A DNA stretch of 64,000 nucleotides from Thalassospira sp. MCCC 1A03138 (GCF_002115785.1 NZ_JFJY01000001.1:1-64000); one strand, 5' to 3'. Positions 33,919 through 43,420 are shown, counted from the stretch's first letter. Translations and numbers: made by a program. The notes: generated from the sequence alone by a model not told the origin.

Positions 33919-35208
33919 ATGCTGTACCATCTCTATGAACTGCAGCACGCCACCATCAGTCCATTGCGGATGGCGGCAGATGCCAGCAAGAAGTGGCTGC
34001 GCAATCCGGTCAACCCGCTTGCCTATACCCATCAGGGCCGTGCGGCGGCCGCCGCGTTTGATGTGTTCACCCACATCACGCACCGTTATGGCAAACCGGA
34101 ATTCGGCCTTGATACCACGGTCATCAATGGTGAAACCGTCGCCGTGACCGAGGAAATAGTATATAGTGAACCGTTCTGCAATCTTTTGCATTTCAAACGC
34201 GAAACCGATCACCTTAAAAATCAGCCGGACGATCCGCGGCTTCTGATCGTTGCCCCGTTGTCAGGTCACTTTTCAACGCTTCTGCGCGGCACGGTCGAGG
34301 CATTGCTGCCCGATCATGATGTTTACATCACCGACTGGATCGATGCCCGCATGGTTCCGGTGCATCAGGGTCATTTCGATCTTGATAGCTATATCGACTA
34401 TGTCATGCAGTTCCTGCGCAAGCTTGGCCCGAACACCCATCTGATGGCGGTCTGTCAGCCATCGGTTCCGGTGGTTGCGGCCGCATCGCTGATGGCCGCC
34501 GGGAACGAGCCCTGCCAGCCGGCATCGATGACCCTGATGGGCGGCCCGGTCGATACCCGTGAAAACCCCACCGAGGTCAACAACTTTGCCAAGCAGCACA
34601 GCCTCGATTGGTTTGAACGCCATGTCATTACGCATGTGCCATTGCCCCATGCCGGGGTGATGCGCCGCGTTTATCCGGGCTTCATGCAGCTTGCCGGTTT
34701 CATGAGCATGAACTGGGACAAGCACGTTTCCGCCCATCACGAGATGTTCACCCATCTTGTCGAGGGGGACGGCGAAAGTGCCGATGCCAAGCGCAATTTC
34801 TATCACGAATATCTGGCCGTCATGGATATGAGTGCCGAGTTCTATCTTCAGACGCTGAAAGCCGTGTTCCACGAACATCAGCTGCCCGAGGGCACCATGC
34901 GCTGGCAGGGGGTTCCGGTTGAACCATCGGCCATCACCAAGACCGCCCTTCTGACGGTCGAAGGCGAACGCGACGATATCACCGGCATGGGGCAGACACG
35001 CGCGGCCCACAAGCTTTGCACCAATCTGCCCGACAATATGCGCATGCATCACATCCAGAAGGGCGTTGGTCATTACGGCGTGTTTAATGGCCGTCGCTGG
35101 CGCGAACAGATCAGCCCACGGATCAAGGATTTCATCCGCCGCCACGATCAGCAGGGCAAGGGCCGCAAAAGCGCACCGGACATGACCCGGATCGAAGCCG
35201 CCGAATAA
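33919..35208 (+). CDS. phaZ: Intracellular polyhydroxyalkanoate depolymerase
   Basis: A 429-aa PhaZ of the intracellular (Ralstonia PhaZ1-like) type that mobilises stored polyhydroxybutyrate to 3-hydroxybutyrate. No signal peptide. The nucleophile segment HLMAVCQPSVPVVAAASLMA has Cys in place of the lipase Ser, as in this family; AYTHQGRAAAAAFDVF and DWIDARMVPVHQGHFD are other family blocks, and VGHYGVFNGRRWR carries the C-terminal His. ATG 33919 has GGGGAG upstream. A terminator follows at once. Confidence 0.93.
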   Translation: MLYHLYELQHATISPLRMAADASKKWLRNPVNPLAYTHQGRAAAAAFDVFTHITHRYGKPEFGLDTTVINGETVAVTEEIVYSEPFCNLLHFKRETDHLKNQPDDPRLLIVAPLSGHFSTLLRGTVEALLPDHDVYITDWIDARMVPVHQGHFDLDSYIDYVMQFLRKLGPNTHLMAVCQPSVPVVAAASLMAAGNEPCQPASMTLMGGPVDTRENPTEVNNFAKQHSLDWFERHVITHVPLPHAGVMRRVYPGFMQLAGFMSMNWDKHVSAHHEMFTHLVEGDGESADAKRNFYHEYLAVMDMSAEFYLQTLKAVFHEHQLPEGTMRWQGVPVEPSAITKTALLTVEGERDDITGMGQTRAAHKLCTNLPDNMRMHHIQKGVGHYGVFNGRRWREQISPRIKDFIRRHDQQGKGRKSAPDMTRIEAAE

Positions 35209-35229
35209 CCTTTGTACAATTGCAACAGC

Positions 35230-35266
35230 CAAAAGCCGCCCCGGAAAGGACGGCTTTTGTTTTTTG
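35230..35266 (+). terminator. Terminator after phaZ
   Basis: Stem AAAAGCCG/CGGCTTTT with a 12-nt loop followed by GTTTTTT. Confidence 0.9.
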
Positions 35267-35324
35267 GGAAAGCTCTTTGCGAATACAGTAACCTTCCCTC
35301 ATCAAATCCTCAGATGATTTGACG

Positions 35325-35705
35325 TTAAAAGCGCGGCTGAATCCGGCCATTGACGATTTCACCGCCATAGGTACCATCACCATAGGCATATTGTTCAACC
35401 GGATGCAGTGTATCGACCAGATGCTGATAGACTGCAGACGCCGATGCTTCCCATGCACTGATCGATCCGATCACGACAGGATACGCCCCACCATCCAGCA
35501 ATCCGATTGCCGTATCGATATCGTCATTGGTCACCGCGTTATTCCCATCGCGCAGAGGCAGATGCACACCGATGACCTCATTGTTCTTGATTGCCATGAT
35601 CCCGATGCACGATGAAAAGCCGGTAAACATGATCTGAGCCGCTTTGCCCCATTCCCGTTCGGCGATGGCTTCGGTATCGGCGGCCTGGCTAAAAACATAT
35701 GGCAT
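35325..35705 (-). CDS. Hypothetical protein
   Basis: A 126-aa soluble protein without signal peptide or membrane segments. It has a hydrophobic core run (FTGFSSCIGIMAIKNNEVIG then VHLPLRDGNN) and a Gly/Tyr-rich C-terminus. I do not recognise a family with confidence. AGGGAC 8 nt before the ATG and good codon use support a real gene. It is divergent from the SDR gene. Confidence 0.65.
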   Translation of the reverse strand: MPYVFSQAADTEAIAEREWGKAAQIMFTGFSSCIGIMAIKNNEVIGVHLPLRDGNNAVTNDDIDTAIGLLDGGAYPVVIGSISAWEASASAVYQHLVDTLHPVEQYAYGDGTYGGEIVNGRIQPRF

Positions 35706-35848
35706 TGGATTGTCCCTGATTTGCGAAAGATAAAGGATAACTGACGCATCTGAGACGAGTGTAATCCGCTACTGTGACAATCCATAAACCAACACGGTTC
35801 TGCCTCCGTAAAACAGACAGAATAAAAAACCAGATCGGGGATCAGATC

Positions 35849-36589
35849 ATGTCGACACCACCCGCACCCAAACTGCAAAGCTTTGATGCTGCCAGCATCG
35901 CAATTGTAATTGGGGCAACCGGCGGCATCGGTCGGGCATTTGTGAGACATCTTCGCGATTGTGGCCGGTTTGATGGTGTGATCGAACTATCGCGCAGCAC
36001 CGAACCCGCCATTGATTTTGCCGATCCCGGCAGCATCGAAAATGCCGCCGCCTTTGTTCGCGATCAGGCATCTGCCCAGAACCAATCCGTTCGCCTGATC
36101 ATCGATGCCACCGGTTATCTGCATGACGAGGTATTTCAGCCGGAAAAATCATTGCGCCAGATCGATGCCGATTACATGGCGAAATCGTTTCTGATCAACG
36201 CCATTGGTCCGGCTTTGCTGATGAAGTATTTCACGCCGTTATTGCCGCGCGACGGCAAATCGGTCTTTGCCACCCTGTCGGCCAAGGTCGGCAGCATCGG
36301 CGATAACCGGATGGGCGGCTGGTACAGTTACCGGGCGGCAAAGGCCGCATTGAACCAGTTGGTCAAATGCACCGCCATCGAACTTGCACGCAGCAAACGC
36401 AATGCCATCTGCGTCGCCCTGCATCCTGGCACGGTTGATACCGGCCTTTCTGGCCCGTTTGCCAAATCGGGGCTCAATGTACAAAGCCCCGATCAGGCAA
36501 CGGCCAATATGTTGATGGTGATTGACGGATTGCAACCATCACAAAGCGGCGGTTTCTTTGCCTATGATGGTAGCGAATTACCTTGGTAA
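35849..36589 (+). CDS. Short-chain dehydrogenase/reductase (CsgA-like)
   Basis: A 246-aa Rossmann-fold oxidoreductase. The cofactor motif is GATGGIGRAFVRHL near residue 25, the structural/catalytic N lies in LINAIGPALL, the catalytic Ser in ATLSAKVGS and the Y-x3-K pair in YRAAKAALNQLVKC. ATG 35849 gives a natural N-terminus; the earlier ATG at 35774 would add residues across the promoter. Substrate unknown. Confidence 0.87.
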   Translation: MSTPPAPKLQSFDAASIAIVIGATGGIGRAFVRHLRDCGRFDGVIELSRSTEPAIDFADPGSIENAAAFVRDQASAQNQSVRLIIDATGYLHDEVFQPEKSLRQIDADYMAKSFLINAIGPALLMKYFTPLLPRDGKSVFATLSAKVGSIGDNRMGGWYSYRAAKAALNQLVKCTAIELARSKRNAICVALHPGTVDTGLSGPFAKSGLNVQSPDQATANMLMVIDGLQPSQSGGFFAYDGSELPW

Positions 36590-36602
36590 CGCTGCAAAAA
36601 CA

Positions 36603-37217
36603 TCAATCAAACAGGCCGTTTAACACGGCATGCTGCAACAGAATGACGGTTTTGGCATCCCTGATGCGGCCATCCGATATCATGGCCAATGCGTCTTTGA
36701 AAGGCACTTCAAGCACGTGGATATCCTCGCCCTCTTCATGCAAACCACCGCCCTCGCCCGCGCGATGATCGCTTGTGACTTCGGCCACGAACAGGTGCAA
36801 ACGTTCGGTAACCGAACCCGGGCTCATGAACAGATCGAAGACCTTCTGCGGTTTGCCGATCCTGTAACCGGTTTCTTCTTCGACCTCGGCAATCACGGCG
36901 GATGCCGGATCGCGATCGTCAAGCAACCCTGCCGGAACTTCGATCAGCATGCCGTTTTCATTGCCATTCACAAAGGATGGCAGGCGAAATTGCCGTGTCA
37001 GGATCACGGTGCCAGCCGCGCGGTTATAAAGCAGGATGGCCGCCCCGTTGCCCCTGTCATAGGCTTCGCGTTGCTGGGACTGCCATTCGCCGTTGCTTCG
37101 GCGCAGATCAAAGCTGACGCGATACAGGTGATACCAGTTATCCGACAGGCATTCGATATTCTGAACGCGTATATCGTCGTTTTCCGGCAAGTTCCAACCT
37201 TTGGGAAGCTCGGTCAT
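36603..37217 (-). CDS. nudK: Nudix hydrolase, NudK-like (GDP-mannose/NDP-sugar pyrophosphatase)
   Basis: A 204-aa Nudix enzyme in the NudK/ADP-ribose pyrophosphatase group, cleaving nucleoside diphosphate sugars with Mg2+. The Nudix box is seen as AGLLDDRDPASAVIAEVEEE followed by TGY, near residues 95-120. The core E-x-x-E-E is intact; the leading G-x5-E has Asp and the usual Arg of R-E is Ala, as tolerated in this subgroup. 13 bp separate it from the esterase gene, so they are likely co-transcribed. Confidence 0.85.
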   Translation of the reverse strand: MTELPKGWNLPENDDIRVQNIECLSDNWYHLYRVSFDLRRSNGEWQSQQREAYDRGNGAAILLYNRAAGTVILTRQFRLPSFVNGNENGMLIEVPAGLLDDRDPASAVIAEVEEETGYRIGKPQKVFDLFMSPGSVTERLHLFVAEVTSDHRAGEGGGLHEEGEDIHVLEVPFKDALAMISDGRIRDAKTVILLQHAVLNGLFD

Positions 37218-37230
37218 GTCAAAATATCCG

Positions 37231-38016
37231 TCAGCGGTTCAGAAAAGCAGACAGGGTCAACAATACCGCATCGGGTTTTTCGGCATGGACCCAGTGGCCT
37301 GCGCCCTTGATGCTGGTAAAGGCTGCCTTGGGAAACAGCGATTTGATGTGATCGCGATCCTTGGGATCGACATAATGCGAATTGGCACCGGATATGAACA
37401 GCACATCGCGATCAAAACTGCCCCCCACCGTTTCAGGCCAACCGGTAATGTCGGAAAGGTGGTTGGCCATGGCATCGATATTGACCTGCCATGACATTTT
37501 GCCGGTTTCCTTGTCGGTCGCGACATTCTGCGCCAGGAACTGACGCACACCCTTTTCCGAGACGCCACTGACAAGTGCGTCTTCGACTTCGGCGCGCCGC
37601 GATACCGCATCGAAATCCACAGACTTCATGGCACTGATATAGCCGGTATAGTCATGATCATAGATCACAGGCGCAATATCAACCACAACCAGATCGGCTA
37701 CCAGATCCGCATCCTGTGACAGGGTCAGCACCATTGATGCCTTGCCTCCCATCGAATGTCCGATCAGGTGGACCGGGCCATTGGCAACATCCCGGATCAG
37801 CTCGGCGATGTCCGATGCCATCGCCGGATAGGTCATGTTCATGTCCCAGTCGGACCGGCCATGATTGCGAAGATCTGCGGTGACCACGTGATACTTTTCC
37901 GCCAGACGCCGCGCGATGGCGGTCCAGTTACGCGCCTGCCCGAACAGCCCGTGCAGGATCACAAGCGTGCCATTGTCACGGTTTTCTTCGCCAAAGGCAT
38001 AATGGGCAAGTTTCAT
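37231..38016 (-). CDS. Alpha/beta hydrolase (YbfF-like esterase)
   Basis: A 261-aa cytoplasmic alpha/beta hydrolase. Oxyanion block LVILHGLFGQARNW, strand VVTADLRNHGRSD, nucleophile elbow LIGHSMGGKASM (Ser near residue 95), an Asp region FISGANSHYVDP and the final GAGHWVHAEKP with catalytic His are all present and match the YbfF/ABHD11-like acyl-ester hydrolases. Confidence 0.88.
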   Translation of the reverse strand: MKLAHYAFGEENRDNGTLVILHGLFGQARNWTAIARRLAEKYHVVTADLRNHGRSDWDMNMTYPAMASDIAELIRDVANGPVHLIGHSMGGKASMVLTLSQDADLVADLVVVDIAPVIYDHDYTGYISAMKSVDFDAVSRRAEVEDALVSGVSEKGVRQFLAQNVATDKETGKMSWQVNIDAMANHLSDITGWPETVGGSFDRDVLFISGANSHYVDPKDRDHIKSLFPKAAFTSIKGAGHWVHAEKPDAVLLTLSAFLNR

Positions 38017-38106
38017 CAGGCACGCTCCGCAATCGGGTTATCTGGTTATTCCCTTTAATAGCGGGACCGGACGGTGGCGTGAAGCCCTGTGGTGGGAATG
38101 GGAATC

Positions 38107-38142
38107 AAAACACCCCCGCATGGGAGGAATGCGGGGGTGTTT
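38107..38142 (-). terminator. Terminator after the 52-aa gene
   Basis: Stem AAACACCCCCGCAT/ATGCGGGGGTGTTT (14 bp, 7-nt loop), followed on the minus strand by TTGATT. It stops the minus-strand small gene before the esterase gene. Confidence 0.85.
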
Positions 38143-38183
38143 CTTGGGTCATTCGACCCGGTATTCATCGCCAAGCGTTAAGC

Positions 38184-38342
38184 TTAGGCACCAGCCGGAC
38201 GGCCACCCGGAAGGCGGTTACCGCCAAACAGGGAAGCAATTTTGCGGGCCAAAGTAACAACGGCTTTGCGGATCGCCTGAGCACGGAGTTTTTCGGCTTC
38301 GCGCTGCAGCGTGGTCAGATCGTAATCACCATAACGACGCAT
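38184..38342 (-). CDS. Small basic protein of 52 aa, function unknown
   Basis: The frame encodes MRRYGDYDLTTLQREAEKLR, a helix AQAIRKAVVTLARKIASLFG and a Gly/Pro/Arg tail. An excellent ribosome binding site (GGAAAGGA, 8 nt before ATG) and a strong terminator at 38107 show it is a gene despite its size. The amphipathic basic helix recalls small RSP_7527- or DUF1127-like alphaproteobacterial proteins, but I cannot place it in a family. Confidence 0.72.
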   Translation of the reverse strand: MRRYGDYDLTTLQREAEKLRAQAIRKAVVTLARKIASLFGGNRLPGGRPAGA

Positions 38343-38781
38343 GGCTTTATCCTTTCCATAACAGGCGGAGCTATGTGCGCTCCGGTTTCGCGTTGATTTG
38401 TTCTGAAGCCGGTGTACGCCTGTTTATTCGATCCTACGAGACGAGTTTTTTCACCTCACCCATGCATTTGACGCATATCCAGACACAAGTCCGTCATAAT
38501 CATTTCATGCGAAAGACGCATGATTGTCTCATGACAAATAAGCCATTCAACTTGAACGAAATTTTCCCCGACCTGTTTTACACAGTTCAAACACAATCCG
38601 AACAGGCCGGATCAATTAGACCTCTATCCTTTGCGTATAAAGGGATTGAGGCAGATCAAACAGGGCGTTTCTGATGCTTCAGACGGGGTCTTAAATGGCA
38701 ATTTGCCGACAAAACGGCTTTAAATTGCAGACTCGATTCCGGGAACTGCACACCGTTCAATTTTGCATGGCTGATTAAGAA
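38343..38781. other. Gene-free interval
   Basis: No ribosome binding site plus frame combination was convincing. A 99-aa frame starting at 38375 lacks protein-like composition and a start signal. The promoter of the 52-aa gene should be here. Confidence 0.45.
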
Positions 38782-38826
38782 ATCGCAGAACGGCAATAGT
38801 GGTGCGCAAAATTGCCGTTCTGCGAT
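38782..38826 (-). terminator. Large hairpin downstream of the aldehyde dehydrogenase gene
   Basis: A 16-bp perfect stem ATCGCAGAACGGCAAT/ATTGCCGTTCTGCGAT with a 13-nt loop, followed on the minus strand by TTCTTAAT. It lies 40 bp after the dehydrogenase stop codon. Confidence 0.75.
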
Positions 38827-38866
38827 CTTAGAATTATTGCACGAAAGTCAGCGAATATTCGAGGGT

Positions 38867-40381
38867 TCAGCCCAGGGCATAATTCAGATATTTGGGTTCA
38901 AGATATTCTTCCAGCCCCCAATGACCACCTTCGCGGCCCTGCCCGCTTTCCTTCACGCCGCCAAACGGCGCACCTTCGTGGGACGTGGTGCCATCGTTGA
39001 TACCAACCACCCCGGTTTCAAGCCCATCGGCGATCCGCTGGATACGGCCGATATCACGACTGAAAAGGTAAGACGACAGACCGGCACGTACCCGGTTGGA
39101 AAGTTCGATCACCTCGGCCTCGGTTCTGAAACGATAGATCGGCGCAACCGGGGCAAACAGTTCCTCGTTAAAGCAATCAGCATCAAGGGATACATCGGTC
39201 ATCACCAGCGGCCGGATGAAATGGCCTTCTTCGGGGCGGTCAGCACCGTAATGCAGGGTCGCGCCACGTTTTTTCGCATCATCGATCAATCGTTCAACTT
39301 TTGCCACCGCCTGACGATTGATCAGCGGGCCAATATCCGTACCGGGAATGAAGCCGTTGCCGATGGTCTGCGCATGACTTGCGGCGATGAATTTTTCGAC
39401 AAAGCTTTCATAAACCCCGTCCTGCACGAAAATGCGGTTGGCACAGACGCAGGTCTGGCCGCTGTTGCGGAATTTGGAAATCATGGCCCCGGCCACGGCG
39501 GCATCAATATCGGCATCATCCATCACGATGAAAGGCGCATTGCCGCCCAGTTCCAGCGACAGTTTCTTAACCGTCGGCGCACATTGCACCATCAGCCGTT
39601 TGCCGACCTCGGTCGAGCCGGTGAAGGACAGCATCCGCACACGCGGATCTCCTGTCAGGGCCTCGCCAATCGGCATGGGCTGGCCGGTCACGACGTTAAA
39701 CACCCCCGCCGGGAAACCGGCCATTTCGGCAAGTTTGGCGGCGGCCAGGGCGGAAATCGGGGTATCTTCGGCCGGTTTGACAACAATTGTGCACCCCGCC
39801 GCCAGCGCCGGGGCACATTTGCGCACGACCATCGTCAACGGGAAGTTCCATGGCGTGATCGCCGCCACCACACCCACGGGATGCTTTTGCACCACTACGC
39901 GCCGGTCGCGCTGGGTCGCGGGCATGGTTTGGCCATAGGCGCGCTTGGCTTCCTCGGCATACCATTCGGCATAGGCAATGGCGCCGACGACTTCGCGCAA
40001 TGCCTGATCATAAGGCTTACCCTGTTCAAGCGTGATAAGAGCGGCCAGATCATCCTGATACTGTTCCAAAAGATCGCGCCAGCGTTTGAGGTAGCCGGAT
40101 CGTTCCTTTGCCAGCATGCGCGACCATGCCGGAAACGCCGCATCCGCCGCATCAATCGCGCGCCGTGCCTCGGATGTGCGCATGAAGGGCACATCCCCGA
40201 TCACCTTGCCGGTTGCCGGATCATACACATCAATGGCTTCGCGCGAATCAGCACGTGCCCATTCGCCATTGATAAATGCCTTATCAAGGTTCCAGTCGGA
40301 GATCAGCCTGCGGGCGCGCGATCTGCCATTGGAAATGGCGGTTTGGCTGGCATCGGGGGCGGCGTTGGACACAGCGGACAT
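38867..40381 (-). CDS. gabD: NAD(P)-dependent succinate-semialdehyde dehydrogenase-like aldehyde dehydrogenase
   Basis: A 504-aa aldehyde dehydrogenase. Cofactor-binding VVAAITPWNFPLTM near residue 165, general-base LSLELGGNAPFIV (Glu) and the nucleophile block RNSGQTCVCANRIFVQ (Cys) are intact. The paired Cys in QTCVC and overall length match GabD-type enzymes that oxidise succinate semialdehyde, but related semialdehydes are possible. The start at 40381 (MSAVSNAAP) was chosen over an upstream frame start at 40408. Confidence 0.85.
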   Translation of the reverse strand: MSAVSNAAPDASQTAISNGRSRARRLISDWNLDKAFINGEWARADSREAIDVYDPATGKVIGDVPFMRTSEARRAIDAADAAFPAWSRMLAKERSGYLKRWRDLLEQYQDDLAALITLEQGKPYDQALREVVGAIAYAEWYAEEAKRAYGQTMPATQRDRRVVVQKHPVGVVAAITPWNFPLTMVVRKCAPALAAGCTIVVKPAEDTPISALAAAKLAEMAGFPAGVFNVVTGQPMPIGEALTGDPRVRMLSFTGSTEVGKRLMVQCAPTVKKLSLELGGNAPFIVMDDADIDAAVAGAMISKFRNSGQTCVCANRIFVQDGVYESFVEKFIAASHAQTIGNGFIPGTDIGPLINRQAVAKVERLIDDAKKRGATLHYGADRPEEGHFIRPLVMTDVSLDADCFNEELFAPVAPIYRFRTEAEVIELSNRVRAGLSSYLFSRDIGRIQRIADGLETGVVGINDGTTSHEGAPFGGVKESGQGREGGHWGLEEYLEPKYLNYALG

Positions 40382-40597
40382 TTGGGGGCGTTTCCTTGTG
40401 CACGTCATTTACAATAATTTATTCGGTGATCACGCGGTTGTGATTCCGAATTTCGGGGCGCAATTGGGAGACTAAGCGCAGCGGTAAGTCATAGGCAACA
40501 ATGCTTGTGACCTTAATATAAGAAATAAAAGACCCGGGGTCGCTCGCAACACCCCGATCCGTCAGAGAGTTTCAGAGAGACAACCAACGAGAGAGCC

Positions 40598-41062
40598 ATG
40601 AAGCATATTGTGACCGCCGGTTTGATGACCGCATCCCTTGCCCTTGGTCTGGGGGTATTTGGTACTGCACAGGCCGACGAGGCGATGGATAACGAAACCG
40701 TTCAAACCCGTCAGATGCTGATGGATGGCATCGGTGGTGCGATGGGGACACTTGGCTGCTACATGAAGGGCCAGTGCGAACTGCCTGATGGCGTGATCCG
40801 CAACCTTGCCAATGGCATTGCGTTTTCCGCCACTGCCGCCCCGGCCGCGTTCGAACAGAACACCGCAGACGCATCGGTAAAGACCACCGCGAAGCCAGAC
40901 GTCTGGACCAATTGGGATGAATTTTCCGGTCGCTTCCCGGAACTGAAAACCGCAGCCCTGAACCTTGCCGCTGCCGCCGGGGATAAGGGAGCGATGGGGG
41001 CTGCCCTTGGCGAACTTGGCAAATCCTGCAAAGGCTGCCACGACGAATACCGTTCGAAGTAA
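40598..41062 (+). CDS. Cytochrome c' (class II c-type cytochrome)
   Basis: A 154-aa periplasmic haem protein with signal peptide (GLMTASLALGLGVFGTAQA). The single haem-binding motif C-K-G-C-H lies near the C-terminus (GKSCKGCHDEYRSK), the hallmark of four-helix cytochromes c'. These bind NO and CO and can protect against nitrosative stress. It is convergent with a cytochrome b561 gene, the natural candidate electron partner seen beside cytochrome c' in other proteobacteria. Confidence 0.92.
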   Translation: MKHIVTAGLMTASLALGLGVFGTAQADEAMDNETVQTRQMLMDGIGGAMGTLGCYMKGQCELPDGVIRNLANGIAFSATAAPAAFEQNTADASVKTTAKPDVWTNWDEFSGRFPELKTAALNLAAAAGDKGAMGAALGELGKSCKGCHDEYRSK

Positions 41063-41099
41063 CAGATCGAAGATACCGGGCACGAGCAAGCTCGGACGT

Positions 41100-41178
41100 C
41101 CCCGAAAGGTCCTGTCATCCCCCCCTTGCTGCCTTCCCCCGGCAGCACGACAGGAAAAGCCTTTCGGGGATTTCTTTA
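41100..41178. terminator. Long branched terminator between cytochrome c' and cytochrome b genes
   Basis: Outer stem CCCCGAAAGG (41100-41109)/CCTTTCGGGG (41160-41169) encloses CCTGTC/GACAGG and TGCTGCC/GGCAGCA helices and is followed by ATTTCTTTA. The genes converge here. Confidence 0.85.
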
Positions 41179-41877
41179 TCCGCGGGCCAGTGTGACCATT
41201 CCCCACACTGCCAGACCACAAACCACGAGAATCGCAATCCCGAGGACCGGGGAGGCAAACCGGATTTGCATGAAGCCGGTTACCATGCTTTCGGGGACTT
41301 TGCGTACACCCGTGATCATTGCACCGATCAGGTTTTCGCGCTTGATCATCAGATAGAAGATCGCTGCCAGAACATGCAGTGCTACCGCGGCGTAAATCAG
41401 ATTGATATTGGTGTGGTGAATGAAATTCATCGTGCTGGCGACATCGGAGCTGACATAGGCAACCAGCGGACCGTCAAAGAACAGGAAGGTATCCTCGCTG
41501 GTGAAAAGGCCGCTTATCGCCTGGACTGCGACCAGTACGAGCAACACAACAACCATCCAGCCGCCCGCCGGGTTATGCCCCGGATAAGTCAGGTCGCGGG
41601 CCGAGCCGTTTGGAAGTTTGCGCATATAGCCGATCACCTTGCGCGGTCCGGCGACAAAACCGGCAAAGCGCGCGTTCGAACTGCCGACAAATCCCCAGAT
41701 GATGCGAAAAAGTACGAGTGCGAGCACGCTGTATCCTGAAATCGCATGGATATCGATCATGACTTCCTGATTGGACCACCAGGATGTCACAATCGCGATC
41801 ACCAGCGCCCAGTGAAACAGGCGCACGGGAAAATCCCAAAGCCGGACGGTTTTTTGCGGTTCAATCTGATCGCTCAT
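41176..41877 (-). CDS. Cytochrome b561-type membrane protein
   Basis: A 233-aa diheme cytochrome b of the b561/Ni-Fe hydrogenase cytb type. Four or more membrane helices; candidate haem ligands are His in VRLFHWALVIA, IDIHAISGYS, NFIHHTNINL and AALHVLAAIFY-like segments. It would pass electrons from the quinone pool to a periplasmic c-type cytochrome, probably the adjacent cytochrome c'. It is divergent from the imelysin gene, sharing a Fur-like region. Confidence 0.88.
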   Translation of the reverse strand: MSDQIEPQKTVRLWDFPVRLFHWALVIAIVTSWWSNQEVMIDIHAISGYSVLALVLFRIIWGFVGSSNARFAGFVAGPRKVIGYMRKLPNGSARDLTYPGHNPAGGWMVVVLLVLVAVQAISGLFTSEDTFLFFDGPLVAYVSSDVASTMNFIHHTNINLIYAAVALHVLAAIFYLMIKRENLIGAMITGVRKVPESMVTGFMQIRFASPVLGIAILVVCGLAVWGMVTLARG

Positions 41878-42014
41878 ACGCAGGTCCCCTTTTCTGCTTT
41901 TTGCGCGGGCAAATAATGCAAGATTGTGATGATGCCCCGATCCGGCCGAAAGTGCAGGTCAAATTCCGGTTATCACAGCAAAAAATGTGGAAAATCTGCT
42001 TGTTGAGATATTTG

Positions 42015-42033
42015 AAGTTTGCAAATCATTATC
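42015..42033 (+). promoter_or_regulatory. Fur-like box before the imelysin operon
   Basis: The 19-mer ending in ATCATTATC matches the right half of the Fur consensus (GATAATGATAATCATTATC) 9 of 9 and overall 13 of 19. It lies about 75 bp before the imelysin start, which suits iron repression. In alphaproteobacteria Irr or RirA could act here instead. Confidence 0.55.
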
Positions 42034-42108
42034 ACAAGCAGTAACTATTATGCGGAAGCATGATGGGCTATGCCCTTGGCTCACCTTCAGGGACAGATGG
42101 GAACTCCT

Positions 42109-43377
42109 ATGAAACTCGTTAAAATTCTGGGGATGGCTGCACTGGCATCCACCCTTGGCGCACAGGCCTATGCCGCGCCGGGCGCAAAAGACGTCCTGAC
42201 CACCTATGCCGATATCGCACATGCCGGTTACGAAGACTCGGTTACCACCGCCAAGCAGCTTCAGTCTGCTGTCAACGCGCTGGTTTCTGATCCGTCGCAG
42301 GCAACTTTCGATGCAGCGAAATCCGCATGGCTGGCTTCACGTGTGCCCTATCAGCAGACCGAAGTTTACCGTTTCGGCAACGCGATTGTCGACGACTGGG
42401 AAGGCAAGGTTAACGCATGGCCGCTGGACGAAGGTCTGATCGACTATGTCGAAACCGATCTTTACGGCGAAGAAAACGAAGAAAACCCGGCTTATACTGC
42501 CAATGTGGTTGCCAATCCGAGCCTTAGCATTTCTGGTGAAACCCTTGATGCGTCGACCATCGATGGCGCGCTGATCGAAAGCCTGCATGAAATTGACGAC
42601 GTTGAAAGCAACGTTGCCACCGGCTACCACGCCATTGAATTCCTTCTGTGGGGCCAGGACCTGAACGGAACCGAAGCCGGTGCCGGTGCTCGCGCCTGGA
42701 CCGATTATGCTGCGGGTGATGCCTGCACCAATGGCAATTGCGACCGTCGTGGCACTTATCTTAAAGCCGCAACCGATCTTCTGGTTTCCGATCTGGAATG
42801 GATGACCGCACAGTGGGCCGATGGTGGCGAAGCACGCTCAACCGTCCTTGAAGGTGATGGCGTTCCGGGCCTGACCGCGATTGTGACCGGCATGGGTTCG
42901 CTTTCTTATGGTGAACTGGCAGGCGAGCGCACCAAGCTTGGCCTGTTGCTGCATGATCCGGAAGAAGAGCATGACTGCTTCTCGGACAATACCCACAATT
43001 CGCACTACTATGACGCGCTGGGTATCCAGAACGTTTATCTTGGCCGCTATAACCGTGTTGACGGTTCGGTCGTCGAAGGCCCATCGCTTTCGGACATGGT
43101 TGCCGCCGAGGATGAAGGCCTTGATACCGAACTGCGCGCCAAACTGGCGGCATCGGTTCTGGCCGGTAAAGCCATGGTCAGCCGCGCACAGGCGGGCGAG
43201 CATTTCGACCAGCTGATCGCGATGGACAATGAAGACGGCAATGCCGTTGTTCAGACCTTTGTCGATGCGCTTGTCGATCAGACCAAATCGATCGAACAGA
43301 TCGTTGCCGCGATTGGCGTTGACGGGATCGAGTTCGAAGGTTCGGACAGCCTTGACAATCCGACCTCGATCAATTGA
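42109..43377 (+). CDS. Imelysin family iron-regulated protein (IrpA-like)
   Basis: A 422-aa periplasmic imelysin with signal peptide (LVKILGMAALASTLGAQAYAA). The GxHxxE motif appears as ATGYHAIEFLLWGQD near residue 172. Imelysins are M75 domain proteins implicated in iron uptake under low iron. GGGAA lies before the ATG at 42109. It heads a cluster imelysin, di-heme DUF1111, imelysin, DUF1513, an arrangement conserved in many marine proteobacteria. Confidence 0.92.
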   Translation: MKLVKILGMAALASTLGAQAYAAPGAKDVLTTYADIAHAGYEDSVTTAKQLQSAVNALVSDPSQATFDAAKSAWLASRVPYQQTEVYRFGNAIVDDWEGKVNAWPLDEGLIDYVETDLYGEENEENPAYTANVVANPSLSISGETLDASTIDGALIESLHEIDDVESNVATGYHAIEFLLWGQDLNGTEAGAGARAWTDYAAGDACTNGNCDRRGTYLKAATDLLVSDLEWMTAQWADGGEARSTVLEGDGVPGLTAIVTGMGSLSYGELAGERTKLGLLLHDPEEEHDCFSDNTHNSHYYDALGIQNVYLGRYNRVDGSVVEGPSLSDMVAAEDEGLDTELRAKLAASVLAGKAMVSRAQAGEHFDQLIAMDNEDGNAVVQTFVDALVDQTKSIEQIVAAIGVDGIEFEGSDSLDNPTSIN

Positions 43378-43420
43378 TCAGATACGATCCGCATTCGGGG
43401 TCATGCCCCAAATGAGTCCG

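Noticed and set aside
38837..40417. A 526-aa plus-strand frame opposite the aldehyde dehydrogenase
   Set aside because: The aldehyde dehydrogenase is complete on the other strand and the frame shows no protein-like features.
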